9,828 nucleotides of DNA from Firmicutes bacterium UBA5500 (GCA_002427055.1 DIPA01000065.1:7089-16916), one strand, 5' to 3'; shown: positions 1 to 7,122, counted from the stretch's first letter. The notes: a model not told the origin generated them from the sequence alone. Program-made: numbers and translations.

Positions 1-1181
<1,181 letters not shown>

Positions 1182-1194
1182 TTATGTAGCCTCC

Positions 1195-1482
1195 TTACTT
1201 CACGATTGCTAATACGTCGGATTCTCTAAGCACCAAATATTCTACACCGTCCATTTTGATTTCAGTCCCGGCGTATTTGGAGTAGATCACCTTATCACCG
1301 GCTTTGATCTCCATAGGCATACGGGAGCCATTGTCAGCGATTTTGCCAGGGCCAACAGCAAGCACTTCTCCCTCTTGGGGCTTCTCCTTGGCTGTATCTG
1401 GCAAGACAATACCACTCTTAGTCTTTTCTTCTTGAGCTAAGGCCCTCACTACGACGCGATCTGCTAATGGTTGCAGGTTCAA
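1195..1482 (-). CDS. groES: Co-chaperonin GroES, 10 kDa
   Basis: The heptameric lid of the GroEL folding chamber. At 95 residues it has the full family length. It opens with [20 protein letters not shown] and has the mobile loop at about residues 17-34, including the Ile-Val-Leu tripeptide (25-27) that docks on GroEL. It ends with the usual [13 protein letters not shown] pattern. The start is a TTG: there is no ATG in frame at the proper place, and the sequence GTAAGGAGGT lies 8 bases ahead of the TTG, which fixes the start. It is the first gene of the groESL operon; the groEL ribosome binding site overlaps its stop. A promoter and CIRCE operator lie 50-110 bases upstream, so HrcA-controlled heat-shock expression is expected. 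Confidence 0.97.
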   Translation of the reverse strand: MNLQPLADRVVVRALAQEEKTKSGIVLPDTAKEKPQEGEVLAVGPGKIADNGSRMPMEIKAGDKVIYSKYAGTEIKMDGVEYLVLRESDVLAIVK

Positions 1483-1529
1483 ATCAGAAAACCTCCTTAC
1501 TCCAAGTAATGATGCTTTTTATTGAGCTA

Positions 1530-1562
1530 TTATTAGCACTCACCCGTGGCGAGTGCTAATAA
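1530..1562. promoter_or_regulatory. CIRCE operator (HrcA binding site)
   Basis: The consensus CIRCE inverted repeat is present without a mismatch: TTAGCACTC at 1533-1541, a 9-base spacer, and GAGTGCTAA at 1551-1559. The symmetry extends three bases further on each side, giving 12-bp arms (1530-1541 and 1551-1562). It sits just downstream of the groES -10 box, so bound HrcA repressor would cover the transcription start, and the element would also fold as a hairpin in the leader RNA. Confidence 0.97.
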
Positions 1563-1563
1563 T

Positions 1564-1593
1564 AATATACCCGTCTGTCACGGCTGTATGCAA
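1564..1593 (-). promoter_or_regulatory. SigA-type promoter of groES-groEL
   Basis: Read on the minus strand, TTGCAT (1593-1588) and TATATT (1569-1564) are separated by 18 bases, close to the vegetative consensus. Transcription would begin within CIRCE, the usual arrangement of HrcA-regulated groESL operons. Confidence 0.75.
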
Positions 1594-1724
1594 ATAAAGA
1601 CATTTATCGTCTAGGCTGATTTAAGGCCATTTACTTGCATTAGGCTCTGTTTACTCCATTTTACTCGCCTTTTCACTCTAGGTTGATTTAGGGGATCCAT
1701 TTACCAAGATGCCCTCCTTGAGGA

Positions 1725-1749
1725 AAACTATGCCGGGCATACCCGGCAT
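1725..1749 (-). terminator. Probable rho-independent terminator after the formate/nitrite channel gene
   Basis: A perfect 8-bp stem, ATGCCGGG pairing with CCCGGCAT (1730-1737 with 1742-1749) around a 4-base loop, starts 8 bases after the stop codon of the channel gene. On the minus strand it is followed by AGTTTTCC, a short U-tract. The U-run is only four bases, so termination may be partial. Confidence 0.6.
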
Positions 1750-1757
1750 CGGGAGGC

Positions 1758-2567
1758 TCACTGCTTTGCTATTTGTCTCGACGGGGAAAAGAGGTACCAG
1801 TGCAAGAATCCGACAAGTATGGCCCCGCCGACGATGTTGCCCAAAGTTGCCGGCACTAGGTTGCGCAGAAAAAACTGAGTAAGAGTCTGCAGGTTTAAAT
1901 TGCCCGTCTGAGCCAAGCCAAAAGGAACAGCAAACATGTTGGCAATCGAGTGCTCTAGATTGACTGCGACAAAGCCCATGATCGGCAAGTACATGCCGAT
2001 TACTTTGCCTGCAACGTCTTTCGCTGCACTTGCAACCCAAACTGCCAAGCAAACAAGCCAGTTGGCCAGAATCGCTTTGAAGAAAACAGTAGCAAACGGC
2101 AAGGCTAACTTCCCGGCAGCAATGGCAGCAGCAAACTCACCGACTGCCCCACCGTTCATGCTGCCTATTCCTGAACCCACAGTTAAAGCAACTACCAACG
2201 CTGAACCTAGAGCGTTAGCAAGCCACACGATGGTCCAATTGCGAAGCAATTTGCCCCAACTAATACGTTTATCTAGCACACTAATAACAATCAGGCAGTT
2301 ACCTGTGAATAGCTCTGCCCCAGCCAAGACAACAAGAGCAAGACCTAAGGTAAAAACTGAGCCCATGATCAGGCGGGTTACCCCTACCCCCAAAAACTTT
2401 GCGATATCATGACCAATTACCTGTGATACGATACCCGCGATTGAGATATAAGCGCCGGCTAGGCCGCCTAAAAGCCAAAGATCTAGCGCCCTTCTATTTG
2501 CCTTTTTTGCTCCGGAATCACTGAAGTTGTTTGTTACCTCAGCCGTTGAGTACATTCCTGTTTGCAT
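1758..2567 (-). CDS. Formate/nitrite transporter family channel (FocA/NirC type)
   Basis: An inner-membrane pentameric channel of the FNT family, which passes small monovalent anions such as formate, nitrite or hydrosulfide. At 269 residues with six hydrophobic segments it has normal length. Family signatures are visible: ELFTGN (85-90, first broken helix), NWLVCLAVW (169-177), LEHSIANM (204-211) with the central pore His206, and RNLVPATLGNIVGG (235-248). Phe199 lies seven residues before the histidine, matching the constriction phenylalanine of FocA. The usual Gly-Phe just before Glu-His is Asn-Leu here. The ATG at 2567 has GGAGGAG 5-6 bases upstream. It begins 46 bases after the folate cyclo-ligase gene and is probably co-transcribed with it, which favours formate as substrate, but FocA, NirC and HSC subtypes cannot be told apart safely from sequence. 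Confidence 0.93.
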   Translation of the reverse strand: MQTGMYSTAEVTNNFSDSGAKKANRRALDLWLLGGLAGAYISIAGIVSQVIGHDIAKFLGVGVTRLIMGSVFTLGLALVVLAGAELFTGNCLIVISVLDKRISWGKLLRNWTIVWLANALGSALVVALTVGSGIGSMNGGAVGEFAAAIAAGKLALPFATVFFKAILANWLVCLAVWVASAAKDVAGKVIGMYLPIMGFVAVNLEHSIANMFAVPFGLAQTGNLNLQTLTQFFLRNLVPATLGNIVGGAILVGFLHWYLFSPSRQIAKQ

Positions 2568-2613
2568 GCTCTCTCCTCCAGTTAAATCTGTGCCAAACCG
2601 TGATGTGTAAAAG

Positions 2614-3189
2614 CTAATTGTGCCGGAGTACTACCCAGCATCTATGATCTGTAACCACATGGCTGAGCCTCTGATCCCAAGGATCTGGAACAAGGCGCTC
2701 TACTAGCTGCCAATCGTAACAGTAACCAATGGTAAGGCAGTCGGCCGCTAAGCGGGGTAAGAAACGATCGTAGTAACCGCCACCGTAGCCAATGCGGTAA
2801 CCAAAGCGGTCGAAAGCCGCCCCAGGAACGATTACTGCCTGCAAGCTATCTGGGGCTATTGGTTCATAGTTGCCGGGCGATGGTTCGAGTATACCATAGG
2901 CTGCCGGCTGCAGCGTTGCTAAGTTCTTGACTAGAGCAGGCGTTAGCATACGGGTCTGTTTGTCAGTCAGAGGCAAAACCACTTCGCCGCCTTGTTCTAA
3001 TAACCATTGTGCCAATACTATGGTATCTAGCTCACCACGAAAAGGCATATATAGCATGACCCGTTCCTGCCCGGTAAGCAATTGCTGCACCTGTGCTAGA
3101 GCGAGTTGTCCAGCATGCATACGCTCAGCTTCGGTCAGCGCCTGACGTCTTGTTAACATAACTTGTCGCATCTGTTTCTTATCTAGCAA
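2614..3189 (-). CDS. 5-formyltetrahydrofolate cyclo-ligase (5,10-methenyl-THF synthetase)
   Basis: A cytoplasmic enzyme that converts 5-formyltetrahydrofolate to 5,10-methenyltetrahydrofolate using ATP, returning this storage or by-product folate to the one-carbon pool. The 191-residue length is typical. Signatures in order are the basic N-terminus KKQMRQVMLTRRQAL (4-18), YMPFRGELDT (47-56), YGILEP (98-103), the ATP/folate-site motif VPGAAFDRFG followed by the glycine-rich GYGGGYYDRF (133-143), and the C-terminal RLSHVVTD (174-181). The start is TTG at 3189, with AGGGTGA just upstream. The first in-frame ATG (codon 7) would remove family-conserved N-terminal residues and has no good ribosome binding site. 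The anion channel gene follows 46 bases later. The DnaA-box cluster lies upstream, between this gene and tsaD. Confidence 0.95.
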   Translation of the reverse strand: MLDKKQMRQVMLTRRQALTEAERMHAGQLALAQVQQLLTGQERVMLYMPFRGELDTIVLAQWLLEQGGEVVLPLTDKQTRMLTPALVKNLATLQPAAYGILEPSPGNYEPIAPDSLQAVIVPGAAFDRFGYRIGYGGGYYDRFLPRLAADCLTIGYCYDWQLVERLVPDPWDQRLSHVVTDHRCWVVLRHN

Positions 3190-3292
3190 TTCTTGTCACC
3201 CTGTTATAAATATTCACTAAATGTTACTCTACTCATATTGTCGAAAGCTGTTGATTAACGTAACCCGAAGTATGCATAGCTTTTCAACAAAG

Positions 3293-3440
3293 ATATCCAC
3301 AATTCGAGCCCTTGTTTACAAGTTATCCCCCGTTTTATCCACATTATCCACAGACGCTACATAAACTAATAATCTGTTTATCCACAACGCTTGTCAGTTT
3401 ACGCACTGCATATCCACAGGTTATCCACACGTTATCCACA
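3293..3440 (+). promoter_or_regulatory. DnaA-box cluster (five perfect, two near-perfect boxes)
   Basis: The 9-mer TTATCCACA, the consensus DnaA box, occurs perfectly at 3335-3343, 3344-3352, 3378-3386, 3421-3429 and 3432-3440. It occurs with a single change (ATATCCACA) at 3293-3301 and 3410-3418, and a degenerate copy (TTATCCCCC) sits at 3323-3331. All lie on the plus strand in the same orientation. Two boxes abut directly and the last three are spaced exactly 11 bases start to start. The array fills the gap between tsaD and the folate cyclo-ligase gene and stops 9 bases from the tsaD stop codon. Chance occurrence of so many copies in 150 bases is negligible, so DnaA binding is a safe inference. 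Whether it acts as an origin, a DnaA titration/regulation site or a transcriptional operator is open. No dnaA, dnaN or other origin-associated gene is in the window. Confidence 0.92.
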
Positions 3441-3449
3441 GAGACTTGG

Positions 3450-4469
3450 CTATTTGCTAACCAAGGGCAAATTAGGCGTAGCGTTCAGGTGCAGGTTAGC
3501 AAATCTGCCCGCCTGCCAATAGTGAAAACCGGCTGCAGCGATCATAGCAGCGTTATCGGTGCAGAGTTTGATAGGAGGGAAGCGTACTTCCAAACCATTA
3601 GCCAAAGCAGCCTCGGTTAGCTTTTGGCGCAGGTAGCTGTTCGCAGCAACTCCCCCGGCTACATATAGCACGGGAACCTGTTTGGCTAATGCAGCAGCTA
3701 TTGCCTTAGTGACTAACACTTCAACTACGGCTGCCTGAAAACTAGCAGCCACATCGGCTAGCGGCACAGGATCCCCCTTCTGCGTCAATCTATTAAGTTC
3801 ATTAAGTACAGCTGATTTCAACCCACTGAAACTAAAATCAAAGGAGTCTGGTTCCAACCAGGCACGTGGGAAATCAAAGGCCGTCTCATGCCCCATTCGA
3901 GCCACACGGTCGATTTCAGGCCCACCCGGATATGGCAACCCTAAGGCTCTGGCGATCTTGTCGAAAGCCTCCCCTGCTGCGTCGTCGCGAGTTCGTCCCA
4001 GAGATTGGTAGCAACCGTGTTCAGCCATGTAAACAAGATCTGTATGTCCTCCGGAAACGACCAAGCAGAGAATTGGTAGCTGCACTTTATGAGCCAAGAA
4101 ATTCGCGTAGATGTGACCTTCTAAGTGGTTTACCCCTACCAGCGGGACCTTGAGGCTGTAAGCGAGAGCTTTTGCATAAGAAAGCCCTACAAGCAAAGCT
4201 CCTACAAGGCCCGGTCCCGCCGTAACGGCGATATGAGAGAGGTCCGACCAACCAATCTGAGCCTGCTGCAAGGCTTCTTCTACTACTGGTACAATGGCCT
4301 CCACATGTTGCCTTGAGGCAATTTCAGGCACAACTCCTCCGTAACGGCGGTGTAACGGAATCTGAGTAGAAATTACATTAGATAGTACTTGTTCTCCAGC
4401 TCGTACAACGGCAGCCGAAGTTTCATCACAACTTGTTTCAATCCCTAGGGTTATAGCTGACTTAGGCAT
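3450..4469 (-). CDS. tsaD: tRNA N6-adenosine threonylcarbamoyltransferase TsaD
   Basis: The catalytic subunit (Kae1/Gcp/YgjD family) that transfers threonylcarbamoyl from threonylcarbamoyl-AMP to A37 of ANN-decoding tRNAs, making t6A together with TsaB and TsaE. From the chosen start the protein has 339 residues, matching the family. Visible motifs are GIETSCDETS near the N-terminus, NHLEGHIYA with metal ligands His115 and His119, VVSGGHT (137-143), YPGGPEIDR, GGVAANSYLR (272-281), and CTDNAAMIA with the third metal ligand Asp305. The ATG at 4469 has GGGGGTGAG a few bases upstream. An in-frame ATG 16 codons further up would add an unconserved tail (MKRVNRPLSYHAGGER) and is rejected. It is the last gene of the tsaE-tsaB-rimI-tsaD operon, 88 bases after rimI. 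Its stop adjoins the DnaA-box array. Confidence 0.97.
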   Translation of the reverse strand: MPKSAITLGIETSCDETSAAVVRAGEQVLSNVISTQIPLHRRYGGVVPEIASRQHVEAIVPVVEEALQQAQIGWSDLSHIAVTAGPGLVGALLVGLSYAKALAYSLKVPLVGVNHLEGHIYANFLAHKVQLPILCLVVSGGHTDLVYMAEHGCYQSLGRTRDDAAGEAFDKIARALGLPYPGGPEIDRVARMGHETAFDFPRAWLEPDSFDFSFSGLKSAVLNELNRLTQKGDPVPLADVAASFQAAVVEVLVTKAIAAALAKQVPVLYVAGGVAANSYLRQKLTEAALANGLEVRFPPIKLCTDNAAMIAAAGFHYWQAGRFANLHLNATPNLPLVSK

Positions 4470-4557
4470 CCTCTCACCCCCTGCATGATAGCTTAATGGC
4501 CTATTTACCCTCTTCAAGATTACTCTTGCCTACTATTGATAGCTTGAGGCAAGGGGC

Positions 4558-5037
4558 CTAGCTTTCACCGTGCCTCTCTATATCCGTTAAGTCATGCTTC
4601 CACATGATTAGAGCGTCCTCACCCGTGTCGGTATAGTAACCTGGCCTTTGCCCTTGAAAACTAAAACCGTATTTTAAATATAGTTTCTGTGCATGATAAT
4701 TGCTCTTGCGAACCTCTAAGGTTGCACTGGCTGCTCCCCTAGTTTTGGCTCTCGCCAAGAGTGCCACAAGTATTTCCCGGCCAAAACCTTGTCCTTGCCA
4801 ATCAGGGTGCACCGCTACATTCGTAATATGAGCCTCATCTAAGATTACCCAAGCCCCTGCATAAGCGACTACCTGACCCTTAATTTTTCCTACGATATAA
4901 AGCGCATAGTGGTTTTCAGTTAGTTCGGTATAATAGGCGAAATGTGACCACGGTGTAGGGAAACAAAGCTTTTCGATAGCCAGGACAGCATTAAGATCAT
5001 CCAGCTGCATCATGTCAATAGATAAGGCTAATGACAC
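4558..5037 (-). CDS. rimI: Ribosomal-protein-alanine N-acetyltransferase RimI
   Basis: A GNAT-fold acetyltransferase, named for acetylating the N-terminal alanine of ribosomal protein S18 in E. coli; in Firmicutes it is a constant operon neighbour of tsaB and tsaD. The GNAT features are HITNVAVHPDWQGQGFG, which holds the acetyl-CoA pyrophosphate loop Q-G-Q-G-F-G, the family Glu in EAHITN, LEVRKSN (107-113), and a C-terminal YGFSFQGQRPGYY with the conserved tyrosines. I choose the GTG at 5037, with a GGGGGG run 8 bases upstream, giving 159 residues, close to the usual size of about 150. An open frame continues 21 codons further up, but that stretch has no family match and lies inside tsaB. The gene overlaps the tsaB stop codon region, indicating translational coupling. 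Confidence 0.93.
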   Translation of the reverse strand: MSLALSIDMMQLDDLNAVLAIEKLCFPTPWSHFAYYTELTENHYALYIVGKIKGQVVAYAGAWVILDEAHITNVAVHPDWQGQGFGREILVALLARAKTRGAASATLEVRKSNYHAQKLYLKYGFSFQGQRPGYYTDTGEDALIMWKHDLTDIERHGES

Positions 5038-5038
5038 A

Positions 5039-5719
5039 CTATTTTCCCCCCAACTTCTGTTCTGCCTGAGATGCTCGAATATAGGCAGGGCGCAACTCAC
5101 TCACGCTACTGGCTGGACGCCCGTCAGATAGTGCCACTAAGGCCAAACTGCTAGCTCTAGGCCAATTGTGTAGCGGATTAGCGAAAACGGCACTTACGTC
5201 GTGAGCCAGAATCTGTGAGCGATAGAGTTGGGACGCTTCTCCTACAAAACGAACAGGCTCTCCCGCAGGCAAATGTGACTGCAGAAGCTCCTGCAAAGCC
5301 AAGGCAGTAGGCTGTAATATGGTAGTTAAACCCATTTCTGTGCGTCGGTAAACAGCTGTATAAACCTGCTGGCGCCTCGCATCCAGTAATGGTGCAACAA
5401 TTCCTGCAGGTTGCTGCCAAGCTAAGGCTTCCAGTGTAGAAACAGCATAGAGGGGACAAGAGCGTGCATGAGCCAAACCCTTAGCTGTAGCCAGCCCAAT
5501 ACGCAAACCAGTAAATGATCCTGGTCCCGCAGACACAACAATGCCGTCAAGATTATCTAGTTCTACTTCGGCTAAGTGTAGCACTTGGTCAACCATTGGC
5601 AACAGTCTTTCCGAGTGCGTTAACGCAACCTGCGAGGTAATCTCGGCCATCACTTTAGTATCTCTGCCAACGGCGACGCTGGCCACCAACGTGGCGCTTT
5701 CAATGGCTAGCCACAGCAT
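5039..5719 (-). CDS. tsaB: tRNA threonylcarbamoyladenosine biosynthesis protein TsaB
   Basis: A non-catalytic paralogue of TsaD that dimerises with it and, with TsaE, forms the t6A-synthesising complex. The 226 residues are a normal length. Characteristic segments are the N-terminal LAIESAT, the signature SAGPGSFTGLRIGLATAKGL (63-82), VSTLEALAW (93-101), LLDARRQQVYTA (about 111-122), and a C-terminal ELRPAYIRAS. The metal-binding HxxxH of TsaD is absent, as expected. The ATG at 5719 is preceded by GAGGAG seven bases upstream and lies inside the end of tsaE (20-base overlap). rimI begins at the tsaB stop, so tsaE, tsaB and rimI form a tightly coupled unit. Confidence 0.96.
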   Translation of the reverse strand: MLWLAIESATLVASVAVGRDTKVMAEITSQVALTHSERLLPMVDQVLHLAEVELDNLDGIVVSAGPGSFTGLRIGLATAKGLAHARSCPLYAVSTLEALAWQQPAGIVAPLLDARRQQVYTAVYRRTEMGLTTILQPTALALQELLQSHLPAGEPVRFVGEASQLYRSQILAHDVSAVFANPLHNWPRASSLALVALSDGRPASSVSELRPAYIRASQAEQKLGGK

Positions 5720-6176
5720 TTAACCACTCCTCTTTTAACTGCTCACCACGCGCCCCTAGGGGCGATAGCAATAGGCGGCGACTGCTCTCTCCCGTTGCTA
5801 CTAGCTCTATCTGCAAATAATCTAGGGGGAGAGCTGTTGGAAAGCGCAACCCCCACTCAATTAACAAAAGACCTGTTGTATCTAAATAATCTTCCCAGCC
5901 GGCCGCCCAAAGCTCAGCTTCGCTATTCAAGCGATAAAAGTCTACGTGAAATACAGAGAATTGTGGGGCCTGATAGATATTGACGAGGCTAAACGTAGGG
6001 CTTTGCACTAATTGGCCAGGGCAAATTGGAGCGAGCAAAGCTTGTACGAAGTGCGTCTTGCCTGCGCCCATGGCCCCCGTTAGTACAAGCGTATCTCCCG
6101 GCCTAAGCAGAGGTGTTAATGATGCTGCTAATTCCTGCGTTTGCTTGAGCGATTCACTTGTGAAGTATGCCTCCAT
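5700..6176 (-). CDS. tsaE: tRNA threonylcarbamoyladenosine biosynthesis ATPase TsaE
   Basis: A small P-loop ATPase of the t6A machinery that binds the TsaB-TsaD dimer and allows repeated turnover. The 158 residues fit the family. Motifs are Walker A GAMGAGKTH (34-42), the QSPTFSLVNIY switch-like loop (58-68), HVDFYRL (77-83) with the conserved Asp79, and LLLIEWG (103-109) with Glu107. Most family members read G-D/E-L-G-A-G-K-T-T in the P-loop; here A35, M36 and H42 are substitutions, while the lysine and threonine that bind nucleotide are kept. The ATG at 6176 follows GGGGGTGA at close spacing. It is the first gene of the operon, transcribed from the promoter at 6281-6309, and overlaps tsaB by 20 bases. 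Confidence 0.95.
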   Translation of the reverse strand: MEAYFTSESLKQTQELAASLTPLLRPGDTLVLTGAMGAGKTHFVQALLAPICPGQLVQSPTFSLVNIYQAPQFSVFHVDFYRLNSEAELWAAGWEDYLDTTGLLLIEWGLRFPTALPLDYLQIELVATGESSRRLLLSPLGARGEQLKEEWLNAVASH

Positions 6177-6280
6177 TTAATCACCCCCAGAATTGTAGCT
6201 TGCTTTGGAAATTGAACTTTTAGAACCGTCCCCAAAGGGTCATCTCATCTCTCAGATTCCCCTCCCACACCTACGTCCTC

Positions 6281-6309
6281 ATTATAGTGTTCTTAAGACA
6301 CTGCCACAA
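6281..6309 (-). promoter_or_regulatory. Promoter of the tsaE-tsaB-rimI-tsaD operon
   Basis: On the minus strand TTGTGG (6309-6304) and a perfect TATAAT (6286-6281) are separated by 17 bases, a good vegetative SigA promoter. The leader from the expected start to the tsaE ATG is roughly 95-100 bases and contains no recognised riboswitch. It carries the motif GGGGACGGTTCT (6233-6222). Confidence 0.75.
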
Positions 6310-6322
6310 GTTAAGCATTTCC

Positions 6323-6351
6323 TTGACCGTTATTGTCAAACGTCTTATAAT
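6323..6351 (+). promoter_or_regulatory. Promoter of the FMN riboswitch-ribU transcript
   Basis: TTGACC (6323-6328) and TATAAT (6346-6351) are 17 bases apart, nearly a perfect SigA promoter. The expected start is about 6358, three bases before the P1 stem of the aptamer. It is back to back with the tsaE operon promoter, the two -35 boxes being only 13 bases apart. Confidence 0.88.
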
Positions 6352-6360
6352 CAAGGTAGA

Positions 6361-6476
6361 ACCTTCAGGGCAGGGTTAAACTCCCGACCGGTGGTAATGC
6401 GTAAGCTAGCCCACGAGCTGTAAAGCAGAGCTGGTGAGATTCCAGCGCCGACGGTATAGTCCGGATGATAGAAGGT
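6361..6476 (+). ncRNA. FMN riboswitch aptamer (RFN element)
   Basis: The conserved RFN core is recognisable: CTTCAGGGCAGGGTTAAA, then CTCCCGACCGGTGGTAAT, a variable arm, GCTGGTGAGATTCCAGC, and GCCGACGGTATAGTCCGGATG. The P1 stem is ACCTTC (6361-6366) with GAAGGT (6471-6476). It binds flavin mononucleotide in the nascent RNA. Its position, between a strong promoter and a terminator ahead of a riboflavin transporter gene, indicates transcription termination when FMN is plentiful. The bases 6362-6371 can instead pair with the 5' arm of the downstream terminator (6507-6516), giving a clear antiterminator. Confidence 0.96.
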
Positions 6477-6504
6477 GCATATGTTTTTGCACGTGCTATT
6501 TTAT

Positions 6505-6533
6505 AAGCCCTGGAGGTCATTCCAGGGCTTTTT
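6505..6533 (+). terminator. Riboswitch-controlled intrinsic terminator upstream of ribU
   Basis: A perfect 10-bp stem, AAGCCCTGGA (6505-6514) with TCCAGGGCTT (6521-6530), encloses a 6-base loop and runs into a U-tract (TTTTT at 6529-6533). It lies 28 bases after the aptamer and 31 bases before the ribU start codon, the normal place for the expression platform of an 'off' FMN switch. Confidence 0.93.
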
Positions 6534-6564
6534 GCTTGCAAAACTTTTATTAGGAGGTAGTACT

Positions 6565-7122
6565 ATGCCAAAAAGTAACGTCCGTAACCTGGTAATGATC
6601 TCCTTACTCACCGCCATGTCTTTAGTTTTGATGTATGCGATTCAGATTCCTCTTCTGCCGGCAGCACCATTTTTGAAATGGGACCCTAGCGACTTGCCTA
6701 ACGTTTTGGGCGGAGTCATATTGGGCCCTTGGGCAGCTGTAATTATTACTTTTATCAAGTGCCTACTGTTTCTGCTTTTCAAAGGAACCAGCGGTCCGAT
6801 CGGTTCCTTCATGGCTTTTGCTTCTGGTATAGCCCTAGCTGTCCCTTGTAGTATTATTTATCGTCGTTGGTCTAATCATTATGGCTTATTGTTGGGCCTC
6901 GCAACCGGAACAGTGGTGCTAACCATAACCATGGTACTAGTTAACTATTATTGGGCTTTAGGCGTATATGGTATACCAGCTGAACTCCATTTGGGCTTAG
7001 TCAAAACAACCGTTCTACCCTTCAACCTGTTACGAGGCATACTCAGTTCAGTGCTCATTTACCCGGTATATTTGGCGCTGCGACAACCATTAGCAAAGCA
7101 GTTAAAACGGAAAACATGCTAA
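6565..7122 (+). CDS. ribU: Riboflavin ECF transporter substrate-binding subunit RibU
   Basis: The membrane S-component that binds riboflavin and works with a shared energising module (EcfA, EcfA', EcfT), none of which is encoded here. The 185 residues form six hydrophobic helices. Family marks are FLKWDPSDLPNVLGG (36-50), FIKCLLFLLFKGTSGPIG (63-80), the VNYYW segment (126-130), and VLPFNLLRG (150-158). The ATG at 6565 has AGGAGG seven bases ahead (6552-6557). The frame stays open upstream to 6475, but that part runs through the riboswitch terminator and is not coding. It is the only plus-strand gene in the window and is regulated by the FMN riboswitch, so import is expected to stop when FMN is abundant. 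Confidence 0.96.
   Translation: MPKSNVRNLVMISLLTAMSLVLMYAIQIPLLPAAPFLKWDPSDLPNVLGGVILGPWAAVIITFIKCLLFLLFKGTSGPIGSFMAFASGIALAVPCSIIYRRWSNHYGLLLGLATGTVVLTITMVLVNYYWALGVYGIPAELHLGLVKTTVLPFNLLRGILSSVLIYPVYLALRQPLAKQLKRKTC

Noticed and set aside
1678..2412. Open frames opposite or out of frame with the formate/nitrite channel gene (1678-2052 minus, 1936-2412 plus)
   Set aside because: The translations have no family pattern and overlap a clear FNT channel; they are shadows of its codon use.
3335..3440. CRISPR or iteron-type plasmid origin suggested by the repeated TTATCCACA
   Set aside because: Repeats are 9 bases with irregular 0-25 base gaps and match the DnaA-box consensus; no cas or rep genes are present and the neighbours are chromosomal housekeeping genes.
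3312..3620. Plus-strand open frame of 102 codons through the DnaA boxes
   Set aside because: Its first half is translated DnaA boxes and its second half is antisense to tsaD; there is no ribosome binding site.
5038..5100. Longer RimI start at 5100
   Set aside because: The added 21 codons lie inside tsaB, have no GNAT similarity, and the GTG at 5037 has a GGGGGG ribosome binding site.
6475..6564. N-terminal extension of RibU from an ATG at 6475-6483
   Set aside because: It would run through P1 of the riboswitch and the terminator hairpin; the ATG at 6565 has a perfect ribosome binding site and matches the family N-terminus.
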